DNA of 64,000 nt from Priapulus caudatus (GCF_000485595.1 NW_014577196.1:333019-397018); one strand, 5' to 3'. Counted from the stretch's first letter, positions 1 through 10,672 are shown. Program-made: numbers and translations. The notes: generated by a model from the sequence alone, not told the origin.

Positions 1-3000
1 TTGCCGTGGTACGCCGACAGCTGGTGCTGCGGCGTGCGGTGGCGCTTCTCGTGTGCATAGAGGTTGGAGAGCAGGCGCGTCGAGAACGGGCAGAACGAGC
101 AGGTGTAGAGACGCTTCTTCATCGCCGCGCGCCCCGCCCCCGGCGACGCCCTCCTCCCCGCGCCACCGCCCATCCCGACCTGCCACTCCCAGTCCATGAC
201 GCGCTGGTTGTAGGCGTCCGGATGCCAGCGCGGCAGCTGCGGCATCGACTCGGGCGGCGCACACGGCCCCGGGAACGGCGGCGCCATCTCCTGCTGTCCG
301 CCGCCGGTCTTCAGGTCGAGCTTGTGATCCTTTATGAAGTGGATCTGCAGGGAGACAAAGTCGTTGAAGCAGGCCCCGCAGACATCGCACGCCTTGGGTT
401 CGGCCGCGCCCGCCGCCGCCGCCGCCGGAATGTTGCTGTTCAGCTGCTGCTCCTTGAGCACGTCGCCGTGGTCGGCCATCAGGTGCGCGCGCAGCCACTT
501 GACGCTCTTGAAGCGGCGCTCGCAGATGTGGCACACCTCGCTGTAGTGGTTGTAGAAGCGCGGCGGCGCGGCGCCCGCGCTGTCGCCCGACTTCACCGAG
601 CTCGTCTCGAGGCCCGGCTCGCCGTCGCCGCGCTCGGGCGGGACGCCGTGCGCGTTCATCTTGTGCATGTCGAGGAAGTAGCGGTTCGCAAACTCCTTGC
701 TGCACAGGTTGCAGCCGACGATGTGGGTGGGATTCTTGCCGCCGTCCTGCTTCGGCGGCGGAGGTAGACTGGTGAGGCTCGGCGACGCCGCGAGCGCGTT
801 CGGCATGCCCGACGGTAGCGGACTCTTGTCTTCCATGAAAATCCCGTGCATCTTCAACATGTGCGTCTTGAGGAAATACTTATTGCACAGCTCCTTGTTG
901 CAGATGTCACAGAAGTTTCGCCCTGAGAAGATGCCGGCACTGGGCGGCTCCTGACTGCCCGTGTGCCCAATGCCGACCATTGCCTGGACCGAGTTGGCCT
1001 CCTTGACCGCGGCGTCCGACGTCGCGGGACTTGACTGTAGGTAGACACCCTTAGTTCCCTGAGAGGTTGGTGTCTGGTCCGGCTGGATGCCGTGTATGTT
1101 CATCTTGTGGGTCTTCAGGAAGTACTTGCTGCAGAACTCCTTCTTGCAGATGTGGCAGTACGACTCCGGGTCGACGATGCCGACCTGACCCGACTTGCGG
1201 CGCTCGCTCGGCACGAGCGGCGGCATGCCGGCCGCCATCGCCATGTTGAACGCCATGCGGTCCTGCAGAGCGTCCATCTTCATTATCTCGCTGTACTTCA
1301 TCTCGCCCGGGAGGTGCATCGCGCCGGGATCCATCTTCAGGCCGCCGAACTGCATGTCAGCCGACATGTGACGCGAGCGATCAGCCATCGACGCGCCGCC
1401 GCCGCTGCGACGGATGTCGCCGCTGCTGAGCGTGCGCTGGCCGGGACTCAGGCCGCCGCCTCCGCTGGACGCTGACTGACCGCCGGGCTCGTCGCCAGAC
1501 GACAGCACGCCGTGCTGCTGCATCTTGTGCGCGCGCAGGAAGTACTTGTTGCACACCTCCTTGTTGCAGATGTCGCAGATGACCTGCTCCTTCTGCTTGG
1601 CGGCGAACGCCTCCTGCAGGTGCTGGTTGACCATCGCGTCTCGCATTTCTTCCGACATGCCCTGCTTGCTGCCGCCGCCTGCCTCCTCCCCCGCCGCGCC
1701 GCCGCCGCTGCCGCCGCCCTTCTCCTCGCCCAGCATCAGCCTGTGGAAGTTGAAGATGTGGATCTTCAGGAACTCCTTGTTCGCGAACGACTGCTGGCAG
1801 ACGCCGCACACCTCCTCCTTATCGTCGTCGTCGGCGACGGCGGCTGCACGTCCGTTCGGCGACGCCGACCCGCCGTTGATCTGCGGCACGGCGGCTTCGT
1901 CGACGCCGCCCCCGCCACCTCCGCAGTGCTTCGTCAGCTTATGCTGGTGCAGATAGTAGATGTTGTGGAACGCCTTCTGACAGATGTTGCAGACAGCCTC
2001 AATGCCGCTCATCAGTGGCGGCAGGTCGGACGGCGGCGGCTTGACGTCGTCGCCAGCCTGCGCGCGGTGCGGCGACACCTTCCCCGGGTTCCACAGGATA
2101 GCCGGCGGCACCATGCGTGGCGCCGGCACCATCGTCGGCGAGACGAGACTCAGCGAGTATCCACCGTTGCCGCCCGACAATCCGATGCCGTGCATGTTCA
2201 GCTTGTGGCTGCGCAGGAAGTACTTGTTGCAGAACTGCTTCTTGCAGAGCTCGCAGTACGCTTCCAAGTCGGTGATGACGCCGTTCGCCTCCACCACGGT
2301 GCCGCTGTCCTGCGACGACTCTCCCTGAGATGCGAGCGACTCCCCGCAGGCGCCGGCGCCACCCATCGTCGCCGACACGACCGCCATCCCCTCGTGCTTC
2401 AGCGCGGAGGAAGGCATCTTCCCGATGATGCCTCCGCCGGGAGTGCTGCCCGTCGTGCCGCCGGGAGTGCTGCCTGTCGTGCTGCCGGGAGTGCTCGGCG
2501 CGATGCCGTGGATGTTCTGCCGGTGCTTCTTCAGGAAGTACTTGTTGCAGAACTCCTTCTTGCAAAGGTCGCAATATGCCTCAGGGTCGACGACGCCCGA
2601 GTTCTTCTTGCTCCCAGAAGAGGGCGCCGGTAGAGCCATTGTCGTCGCGATGTCGTCAACGGGCTTCGGGTCGGCGGGAGCGACGAGCGGAGACTCGGCG
2701 CCGGACACGATCGTTGGCGGGGTCGTCGGCATGGCGGTCGGCATGGCGGTCGGCATGGCGGTCGGCATGGCGGTCGGGATGACGTCCATGCCGCCGCCGC
2801 CGTAGAAGTTGCTGAGGTACTGCGGTACAGACGACGAGAAGTCCGAGTAGATGCCGTGCTTGTTCGCCTTGTGGGTCTTCAGGAAATATTTATTGCAAAA
2901 CTCCTTGTTGCAGATGTCACAGTACGCCTCGCGGTTAAAGATGCGCATACCCGTACCACCGTTGGACACATGAGGCTGCGCGGCCGACGCGCGCATGTCC

Positions 3001-3839
3001 AAGCCGTAAACCATGTTTGCAGGCATGCTGCCGCAGCTGCTGCTGCCACTACCCGTAGTAACCACCGGCATCGACATGCCGTTGTGGTAGTTCATGACGA
3101 ACATCTGGTTTGCCATCGACGACGGCAGGCCCATCGCCATGCAGTCGAGCTCCTTGGGAGACACGTCGTCGCGCGCGACGCTGTCCGAGGTATTTTCTTC
3201 CGATCCCTGATTAGTGTAGTCGCCGGCGGCGACGTGCGCCCGCCTCACGTGCGCGCGCAGGTCCTCCTCGGCCGCAAAATGCGCCTCGCAGTACCCGCAC
3301 TTTACCACAGCGTCGCTTTCACCCGTATCATCTTTACCCGCCGCGGCCGCCGCCGTCTCGTCCTCTGCCTCCCCCTCCTCCTCGTCCTCGCGCTCTCCCT
3401 CCGCCTCCTCCCCCGCGAGGGTGGCGGCGGCGTCATTCTTCTCCTCCTCGGCGCCGGCGAGCGGCGCGCTCGCGCGCGCCATCGTCGCGACGCGCACGGG
3501 GTTCGACTGCTTGCGGCGCTTGCGGCTCGACATCTCGCCGTAGTCGTCGCCGAGGCGCTTGCCGGTCGCCGCCGGCAACAGCGACGACGACGACGCCGCC
3601 GGCAACAGCGACGGCGCCGGCAACAGCGACGACGACACCGCCGACAGCAGCAACTCGTCCGGCCGGCTCTCCGTGTCGGTGATCGTTGCCGGCGAGTTCT
3701 CGGACGCGTCGTTGTTGTGCAGGTAGTCGGCGGCGTCCTCGTTCGACGACACCTCCTCGCTGCTCTCGACGACGGTGATCTGCTCGGGAGGCTTCATGCC
3801 GGGGTACATGCTCACACTCTCCTCCATCATCATTGCCAT
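1..3839 (-). CDS. Multi-C2H2 zinc-finger protein, 5' coding part (partial)
   Basis: One uninterrupted minus-strand frame of 1279 codons runs from the ATG at 3839-3837 to the left edge with no stop. It encodes 13 fingers of the form C-x2-C-x12-H-x4-H (x3 in the last), with first Cys at residues 181, 307, 423, 529, 617, 678, 755, 895, 977, 1043, 1103, 1151 and 1247. Every first Cys codon falls in the same frame. Fingers are isolated by linkers of about 15-115 residues, not joined by TGEKP linkers. Fingers 2-4 and 7-9 share a near-identical core, [FLV]C[NS]KYFL followed by the two His and HG[IV]. A basic KRRK cluster lies near residue 107 and an acidic EEEEGEAEDE stretch follows near 155. Linkers are rich in Gly, Ser and Pro, with PTAM and GSTPG repeats. 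Four Met codons cluster at the start; the later ones have the better initiation context. By family this is probably a nuclear DNA- or RNA-binding regulator. I do not recognise an ortholog. Third positions are strongly GC-rich compared with the flanks. Confidence 0.93.
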   Translation of the reverse strand, partial: MAMMMEESVSMYPGMKPPEQITVVESSEEVSSNEDAADYLHNNDASENSPATITDTESRPDELLLSAVSSSLLPAPSLLPAASSSSLLPAATGKRLGDDYGEMSSRKRRKQSNPVRVATMARASAPLAGAEEEKNDAAATLAGEEAEGEREDEEEGEAEDETAAAAAGKDDTGESDAVVKCGYCEAHFAAEEDLRAHVRRAHVAAGDYTNQGSEENTSDSVARDDVSPKELDCMAMGLPSSMANQMFVMNYHNGMSMPVVTTGSGSSSCGSMPANMVYGLDMRASAAQPHVSNGGTGMRIFNREAYCDICNKEFCNKYFLKTHKANKHGIYSDFSSSVPQYLSNFYGGGGMDVIPTAMPTAMPTAMPTAMPTTPPTIVSGAESPLVAPADPKPVDDIATTMALPAPSSGSKKNSGVVDPEAYCDLCKKEFCNKYFLKKHRQNIHGIAPSTPGSTTGSTPGGTTGSTPGGGIIGKMPSSALKHEGMAVVSATMGGAGACGESLASQGESSQDSGTVVEANGVITDLEAYCELCKKQFCNKYFLRSHKLNMHGIGLSGGNGGYSLSLVSPTMVPAPRMVPPAILWNPGKVSPHRAQAGDDVKPPPSDLPPLMSGIEAVCNICQKAFHNIYYLHQHKLTKHCGGGGGGVDEAAVPQINGGSASPNGRAAAVADDDDKEEVCGVCQQSFANKEFLKIHIFNFHRLMLGEEKGGGSGGGAAGEEAGGGSKQGMSEEMRDAMVNQHLQEAFAAKQKEQVICDICNKEVCNKYFLRAHKMQQHGVLSSGDEPGGQSASSGGGGLSPGQRTLSSGDIRRSGGGASMADRSRHMSADMQFGGLKMDPGAMHLPGEMKYSEIMKMDALQDRMAFNMAMAAGMPPLVPSERRKSGQVGIVDPESYCHICKKEFCSKYFLKTHKMNIHGIQPDQTPTSQGTKGVYLQSSPATSDAAVKEANSVQAMVGIGHTGSQEPPSAGIFSGRNFCDICNKELCNKYFLKTHMLKMHGIFMEDKSPLPSGMPNALAASPSLTSLPPPPKQDGGKNPTHIVGCNLCSKEFANRYFLDMHKMNAHGVPPERGDGEPGLETSSVKSGDSAGAAPPRFYNHYSEVCHICERRFKSVKWLRAHLMADHGDVLKEQQLNSNIPAAAAAGAAEPKACDVCGACFNDFVSLQIHFIKDHKLDLKTGGGQQEMAPPFPGPCAPPESMPQLPRWHPDAYNQRVMDWEWQVGMGGGAGRRASPGAGRAAMKKRLYTCSFCPFSTRLLSNLYAHEKRHRTPQHQLSAYHG

Positions 3840-3979
3840 TCGTGACCCCGAACGACCTCCGCCTGCCTCCCTCCTCTGTCTGCTTCCTCGCTCAGCTCGC
3901 TGGCACTCCTGGTCGTCAACTCCCTCTTCGCGCGTGCTTCTTGCGTCTTTGCGTCAAGCTACGACCAAATGGCGTTTAC
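3840..3979 (-). other. 5' UTR part of the zinc-finger exon, with probable splice acceptor
   Basis: Upstream of the first Met the frame stays open without another ATG until an in-frame TGA at 3954-3956, so translation must begin at the Met cluster. Just upstream, at 3980-3981, the minus strand reads CTGTTTACTTGCAG, a good pyrimidine tract and AG acceptor. I infer that this exon starts at 3979 with about 140 bases of 5' UTR and is preceded by an upstream non-coding exon. The same bases (CAG followed by GTAAAC) also resemble a donor. That reading is less likely because the coding region begins only 140 bases further on. Confidence 0.5.
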
Positions 3980-3981
3980 CT

Positions 3982-5254
3982 GCAAGTAAACAGAACACCG
4001 TTAAGTCGAGCGATGCGACAGAGAATCGATATAGCTGGCTGCAGCAGGGGCCACCTTCATTAGGTCGGCAGAGCCATCTTTTAAGCGCGGAAGATGACCT
4101 AGACTCTCGTCGCGTCCCCCCCCCCATCCAGCACAGAGCGCGCGCATAAGAAACGTATAAAAACAAATATGTTAGTGCGAACAAGCACATCTGCCCCTCT
4201 GCCTGTTCATATACACGTATAGTTGCTAAATTATTTAGAAGAGCTGCTTTGAAGTTTCACCGGTCGCATGTCCAATTATTGGTTCATGAGATGTAGAATC
4301 TACCTAGATACAGTATAGCACACACTGATGCGTACGCCCTCATTTATGAGTAATACCTATTGTAATCGACATTGTGTATATACTACATTAACTAATCAAG
4401 ATATGCTGTACTAGCAGTTGATTAAAAAATTCCAAACACAATGAAACAGGCAACCTGCTCATTTTTTGCAAGTTTTTTTAAATAAAATTACTCGTATTAA
4501 AATTTAACTACGTAATTTTCTTGATAACACATTAATTCAACCTAATGCAGATTAAAAAGTTGTAAAATATAAAGAAGCTATAAAAAACGTTCACCGTTGT
4601 GAAAATTGGGCTAGTATTAAAATAATTGCAATTATACCCGATGCAAGCTCGCTGCAATAAGTTACCAGAATTTTCCTCGCTAAACATGCAAAAGAGATTA
4701 GCCAGCTGAATCCTGGCAACTGAAAATATTACACCTTTTGTTCCCAATATACATATATATTATTTACTCTTATGCGATGCAATAAAACTTATAGTTATAC
4801 GACACAATCATCAACAACCAGTGATACTCAAATACAACGACTTTTCTCGTCGAGGAAAGAATAAAAACTCTGAACCTAAACCAGCACGTACTAGAACGTG
4901 TACGTCAGAACATGAAAACACGCGTAAGCACACGAGATGCAAGCAAATTTTCCAGGTAACAGCAAAACGCCAACGTCAACATAGCATTTCTCCTACATGT
5001 AGGCTGACACGCAAACGCGGCTAGAAGGCAGCGAGTATGTGACTCGTGCGTGTATGCCCGCATGCGTGCAGGGTATAATTGAAATCTATTCACAAATTGC
5101 GAACCAGCCGCAAACACAGCTTACACATTAGCCGCGTTTCTGCCGGCTCTTGGGCAATAAGATGATGTCCTACGCATTGATGTTATACGCATACATAATA
5201 GAAATACGTGCAAATTAGACGTGCCACCATATCACGAGGATTCGTGCGTGAAAC
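3982..5254. other. AT-rich non-coding DNA upstream of the zinc-finger exon
   Basis: No credible coding frame. Near 4069-4082 the minus strand reads AAAAGATGGCTC, a YY1-like motif often found near TATA-less start sites. With the local CpG content up to about 4140, this could be an alternative promoter. The remainder (4150-5250) is AT-rich intronic or intergenic sequence. Confidence 0.4.
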
Positions 5255-5266
5255 AGAGGAGGAGGA

Positions 5267-5339
<73 letters not shown>

Positions 5340-5534
5340 AGAGAGCATGAGAGAGGGAGAGAGAGAAAGAAAGAGAGAGGGGGAGAGAGAGAGATAATGA
5401 GAGAGAGAATGAGAGAACGAGAGAGAGAAAGAGAAATAGAGAGAGGGGAGAGGGAGAGAGAGAGCGAAAGAAAAGAAGAAAAGAGAGAGAGAGAGAGAGA
5501 GAGAGCGAAAGAAAAGAAGAAAAGAGAGAAGAGA

Positions 5535-5600
<66 letters not shown>

Positions 5601-5835
5601 TAATGGAAAGGCGACTGAGAGCGACAGGCGGGAGAGACGCAATGAAAAAGAGCAAGAGAGAGATAGGGGAGAATTAAGGAGATCACAGGAGAATGGAACA
5701 GGGGGAGACAGGAGAAAGGCTGAGAGTAAGAGAAAGCGAGAGAGAGGGGAAGGCAGGAGGGAGGGAGAAGGAATGGAGAAAATAAGAGGAAGCGACAGAG
5801 AGGGGAGGAGGAGAGAGGAAGGGGGAAGAAACGAG
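5255..5835. repeat. (GA)n microsatellite and GA-rich tract
   Basis: A purine-only tract on the plus strand. Pure GA dinucleotides run from about 5272 to 5333, followed by interrupted GA, GAAA and GGGA stretches to about 5835. Long apparent open frames across it (Arg/Glu one way, Ser/Leu the other) are artefacts of the dinucleotide repeat. Confidence 0.95.
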
Positions 5836-6560
5836 TGCCCTCCCTAACACATACGAGCAAGCGTTACGAAGCCCCTGTGAAAGAAATCCAGGAAGTTGCC
5901 TCACTAAGCCTATAATGCATCACGAGACACCGCATTGTTGGGTGCCATCCCTGCTGCCCGTGAACACACATACATGTACATCACAGATGACACACACACA
6001 AGACAAAGCGGCAGCTCACGACATAATAACGGACATGGCTCAGAATCAACGCTTGTTTAACAACGACGCTCACACAACGGGCGTGCACCCACCACATCGC
6101 ATCTTCCTAAGGTGCTGCTTACTGCTGCACTGCACGTGTGCAGAATCCTCTTGCGTTATGACATGCCACGACGACGACGACGACGACGACGAACAGGCCG
6201 AGTAGAGAGACCTATTAGGCATCTGAGGCATAGAGATGGGTCGTCGTTACGTGCGCACCACCACCATCATCATCGCACGAGAACACCCTTCCGTACGAAC
6301 GGCAAAAAATCAACTGGGTCAACGCTAGATTTCTCCGCGGCGGCAAAAGCAGCCTCGCTGCGCAGTGGCAAGGGCGCAGCCGCACGCAGCTAGCTCGCAA
6401 ACAACCGGGGAAAATCGATTGCTGAAAAGAATCAATATTTTATCCCGCCGCCGCTGAAAATGAGGACCCTAACACATACACATACACACATACACGCAAG
6501 CGCGAGCGCACTGCGCTAAACTAGGGCTGTGCTTTTCACATGAAAATGTGTGTATTCAGG
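5836..6560. other. Non-coding DNA with a short (ACG)n run
   Basis: No supported gene. Contains (ACG)n at about 6168-6191, and CpG-containing sequence to about 6480 with small CACA repeats at its end. Nothing else identifiable. Confidence 0.5.
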
Positions 6561-6564
6561 CAGG

Positions 6565-6765
6565 GTTCAGAGAGTGTGCGCGCGCCTGTCTGGTGTGTGT
6601 GTGAGCGCGCGCGCTCGTTGGCGTGCATGCGCGTGGCGCCTGCTTATGGTGCAAGTGTGCGCGCGTGTGTACATGCGAGCGTGCGTGTGTGTGTGCGTGT
6701 GTGTATGTGTGCGCGTATGCGCGCGTGCGTGTGTGTGTGTCTGTGTGTGTGCGTGCGCGCGCTGC
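6565..6765. repeat. (GT)n/(GTGC)n microsatellite
   Basis: Alternating GT and GC dinucleotides with occasional interruptions. Alternating purine-pyrimidine DNA of this kind can adopt Z-form. Confidence 0.9.
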
Positions 6766-8315
6766 CATGCCTGAAAGGAAATGCGCCGCTATAGCGGAGC
6801 AGCAGTGGCGAAATGAAAGGAACGGAGGTGCTGCTAAAAATACACATTTACATGTGAATTTTCACAGTTAGGGTTCACGAAAACTGTACCCCGCGATTGC
6901 GAGAACACCCAAAAGATTTCACAACAAAATATTTTCGCTCGGCACATCTAAGCACGAGTAGCTGTTACCCACACACACCTATGCATGTATCGTTACATAT
7001 AGTAGTCGTTAGTCAGCGTTTAGTGACTTTAGTCCAGAAATTCACTTATAACCCAACAGAAATGCGGAGAATAATATGTCTTTATCCCACGTTAATCTGT
7101 GCGCACTGAAATAGCATTTTAGCATCAGCACGAAATATACCCACGCGAACATTGAGCTCATATAAATGCATAAAGCGATGGCACACACTTCCTTGTTACA
7201 TTGAAACAAAGTATTATACGAGGTCAGGCACGCCCACAAGTCAAGACGGTTCACGAATGAACGGAAACGAAACTGTATGACGGAAACTGGCAGTTTAATT
7301 TGTAAAACTGCGCCACGCCGAGTATGGTTCTCCACTAAAACTGATACACCATGTAACACCCTAACCCTAACCCTAACACAAATACGATTTTAACATTACG
7401 TCAAGAATGCACGATATATTCATAAATTGCACGAATTGTGATTTTGAATTCAAAACTAAGCACGTCAATAAACACGAACTTTCATAAATATATAACGAAA
7501 GAAATGTAAAATACATCAATCTTTTCTATGCGAATTATAAATGATTGTTTTTCAATAAAATTCTGAAATTAAACGTAAATATTTAACAAGAAAATCAATA
7601 CAACCTCGAAAGGATTAACTTTTTGCGCACACTCCCTTCCCGATAATACGGAACGATGTGGATACTTACAGGCATGCACCAAACTACTGAACAGGCTTAG
7701 TGGGAGACCTCCGCTGCCGCTGCACAAAAGCGCCTTAAAATTGCAGTGTCGAAACCTACAGTATGTCCAAACCACACACATGTACAAACGCCAGCTCGCC
7801 CACGTCCAGATGTTGGTCAGTTCGAAGATTTTCCAGAAATCGGAGCCCCGTGCACTGTTATCACTTTCACCCGTTGCGCGTAAGTGTGCATGCGTGTGCG
7901 TGTGAGCGCACTCCAATCTCAAACAGTCGAGTAATTTAGCAAAACCGCTGACATCCTGTTTTCTTAAAGCTGCTTACGAGGTTCTGCGCCGCACAATTGT
8001 GCTCTTTGTCTTTAAATGCGACCAGGCACCGCTGCTATTTTACACATAAGCAGGGCGCGCTCGTAATCCTGTTGGGCAACAGTGACCAGTTAGCATGAGA
8101 ATGAGATGGCAACTGGTTGTTTGCTATTATTCAACATTCTTCACTCGGCAGCAGCTGCCCGGGTTGAAATGACTGGCCAACGGAGCACGAATCAACAAAA
8201 GCGCGCGCCCCGGTCAATATCCTGTGACCAGAAACAAAGGCGGGAAATGCCTGTACGCGCCGAACATTTTACATCCATGAATAAAATCCATCAGCCGCTC
8301 GCACCGCGCACCTCA
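6766..8315. other. Non-coding DNA with a short telomere-like repeat
   Basis: No credible coding frame. At about 7359-7376 there are three tandem CCCTAA units, too few to indicate a telomere. Confidence 0.5.
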
Positions 8316-8362
8316 TTACCACACACACACACACACACATACACGCACGCACGCACGCGCGG
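8316..8362. repeat. (CA)n/(CACG)n microsatellite
   Basis: About ten CA dinucleotides followed by ACGC units. Confidence 0.85.
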
Positions 8363-8629
8363 ACCCACCCTATTGCTGCCCCTCACTCCACACTTGACTC
8401 TCGCAGCTCATTCAACTGACCGCTAGAATTCCCAGGCAAGCACTAATACGTACATGTGTCCGAAGGTGACACGGACAGCGGCGATAAAACACAGCCCTGC
8501 CTCGAAAATAGCCGAGTCATCTGTACACAAGGACCCCGCAGGATAACGCGCCACGAAAGACCAGAGAAGACGACACAGCAATGTACACACTAAACACATA
8601 AAAATTTCCAAAGTCCATGTCGAAGCGGT

Positions 8630-9140
8630 TAAGCGCTAATGTATCGCGATCAATCCTTAGCGCAATAAGAGTATGGCGGCTTTTCACTAGAATGTCATGC
8701 TAGAATGTACGACGCTTCCTAGTTGAGGGTAACAACCCGATGGCGACTCCACGAATCTTCTCGAATCGCCGCGAACGTTCGAGGGCAACCGCATGTCTGC
8801 TTCTAAGATAAACGTGGCGCTGTAAAGAGCTAATTCTGCCAGCGAGAATTAATGTCGCTACGATTTACGACTTTACAAGCGTCTTTAAAACAATGGACGC
8901 CGCTCGGCGACGAAAAATCACTTTCGAAAAGACAGTAATTTTCCATTTTTGAAGCTTTTACGCGATACATCTTCAAGCGCGCTCTTTGTTCCGCGACCGC
9001 TGAAAGGCGATCAGCCGAGGGCCCTCATTTACTAATTACTAATGACCGAGTTTTGCAACTTTCCACGCTGTCAGAAATTTCAGCCGGCGACGCAAACAAG
9101 TTTATTACTGTCAGTACGAGCGAAATAATACACGATAAAG
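8630..9140. promoter_or_regulatory. Candidate cis-regulatory patch (CpG-containing, homeodomain-like sites)
   Basis: This stretch is rich in CpG compared with the AT-rich flanks and lacks both repeats and open frames. At 9030-9042 it reads ACTAATTACTAATGAC, two overlapping TAAT-type homeodomain cores. The uniform non-repetitive character, upstream of a probable transcription-factor gene, suggests an enhancer. This is inference only. Confidence 0.3.
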
Positions 9141-9980
9141 TACCGGTTGGCATGCTTGCGCGGTAACACGGAGCAAGTACTGAAGGTTTTTTTTCGGTGC
9201 AAAAAACTTATCCTGTTTGCAGACACTAAAATCCAATCGTATAACTTATATGTACCCACGAAAGCATATGCAGTTCTTTTTACGCAGTGGTAGAACTAGT
9301 GGACCTTCAAGATTAATTTATTTTTAAGAATTTTTGGCGGAATGCGAGTTTGTTCAGTGCGTTTATTTCGTAAACATCTAAAAATGGGAATTTCTTAAAC
9401 TCGAAGGAAATATTTTTTTTAGCTAAAATACTTTTTGATAGTAGAAAAAAAACACGAAAACGGCATTACAGATTTACAGCACGCAAATCCCGGCGGGCAA
9501 GTATATCGATCTGAACGTTATACAAAAATGAAATATTTAAATAACATCACTGTTGCTACGGGCAACACAAGATTATTTTAAACTTACAGCGGCGCCGGTT
9601 TTTTCTCTCTCACTCTCAACCATCGATTCAAATCAGAGTAGATCCATGTAACGTGAGTACAGCACGCCTGCATGTACGTAGTAGTATACTAGTATTACTA
9701 CTACTCGCGCGAAGACAAAAACATCCACCCACGTGTCACACGGTTGACGCATGCACACCTGTGAAGCCATGCGCACACGAACATCAGGTGCGGCGTTGAC
9801 GTCGTATCGTCGTTCGTTCATCTCGGCGGGAGTGAAACAGATTTTAAATCCTCGCAATTCCGAAGCGAAATCGTCGCCGGGAAAAAGTGATTCATCGAGT
9901 ATTACGAAACGCCCTCGCAGGCGAAAGCCACCGCCGAACGTGAATCACACGCGGCGGGTTTCGAGGAAATTGCTGCTGCT
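9141..9980. other. Non-coding AT-rich DNA
   Basis: No coding frame, repeat or inverted-repeat element that I can support. Confidence 0.4.
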
Positions 9981-9984
9981 CCTC

Positions 9985-10110
9985 CACAGTGTGTGTGTGT
10001 GTGTGTGTGTGTGCGTGCGCGCGTGCGCGGTGTGTGTGCGCGTGTGTGCGTGCATGCGTGTGTGCCTGCGTGCGTGCGTGCGTGCGTGCGTGCGTGTGTG
10101 CGTGTGATTC
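9985..10110. repeat. (GT)n then (GTGC)n microsatellite
   Basis: About 12 GT dinucleotides followed by interrupted GTGC tetranucleotides. Confidence 0.92.
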
Positions 10111-10217
10111 ACGGCGTACGTTTTTCGCGAGACATTTGAGCGTATTAGACGCGAGCACGGCGGCAACTGCATTAGGAAACCTTGCTAACTTGCCAAGTTG
10201 CCAACTACACATCGGAA

Positions 10218-10388
10218 ACAGCAGCAGCAACAACAATAACAACAGCAGCAGCAACAACAACAACATTGCAACAACAACAACAACGATGACGACGACAACA
10301 GCGACAACAGCAGCAGCAGAAACAACAAAAACAGAAGCACCAGCAGCAACAGCAGCAACAACAACAACATCAACACCAACAACAGCAT

Positions 10389-10419
<31 letters not shown>

Positions 10420-10424
10420 CCTTG
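10218..10424. repeat. CAA/CAG trinucleotide repeat
   Basis: Interspersed CAA, CAG and ACG triplets ending in nine or ten CAG. It would read as poly-Gln/Asn/Thr on plus or poly-Leu on minus, but nothing around it supports an exon. Confidence 0.9.
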
Positions 10425-10475
10425 TTACTCATTCCCGTACAACCGCACGACTGTACTAAATACATTCTATGTAAA

Positions 10476-10615
10476 GCCCGGCGCACACGTGAGCTATTTT
10501 ACTCAAGTAAAATCACGTATGAGTCATTTTACTCACGTGTGCGGCGGATTTTCGTTGAGTAATTTGACTCATGCGTCATTTTACTTGAGTAAAATAACTC
10601 ACGTGTGCGCCGGGC
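10476..10615. mobile_element. 140-bp MITE-like palindromic element
   Basis: The ends are perfect inverted repeats: GCCCGGCGCACACGTGAG at the left and its exact complement at the right. Inside, ACTCAAGTAAAAT and related ATTTTACTCA motifs recur in both directions, so nearly the whole element can fold. No coding capacity. Flanking target duplication is not clear, so the superfamily is undetermined. Confidence 0.8.
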
Positions 10616-10620
10616 ACTAT

Positions 10621-10672
10621 ATACTACCAAGAGCGCATTAACCCCAAGAGGTCAATGCGCTCTTGATACTAC
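10621..10672. mobile_element. 38-bp perfect hairpin flanked by 7-bp direct repeats
   Basis: A 12-bp perfect inverted repeat (CAAGAGCGCATT at 10628-10639, complement at 10654-10665) encloses a 14-base loop. The loop can itself pair ACC with GGT. The hairpin is flanked on both sides by ATACTAC (10621-10627 and 10666-10672), as a target-site duplication would be. It lies five bases after the 140-bp element. It could be a minimal MITE remnant or a template-switch product. Confidence 0.7.

Noticed and set aside
6-3845. Long plus-strand open frames of 253, 373 and 329 codons (6-767, 1512-2633, 2856-3845)
   Set aside because: They lie opposite the zinc-finger frame. High GC at third positions keeps antisense frames open, and their products are Arg/Leu/Val/His-rich with no domain, whereas the minus strand gives 13 in-frame zinc fingers.
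5183-5860. 225-codon minus-strand and 131-codon plus-strand open frames
   Set aside because: Pure translation of the GA/CT dinucleotide repeat.
9892-10459. 175- and 156-codon open frames through the GT and CAA/CAG repeats
   Set aside because: Low-complexity products (poly-Leu/Val, or poly-Asn/Thr/Ser) with no flanking coding evidence.
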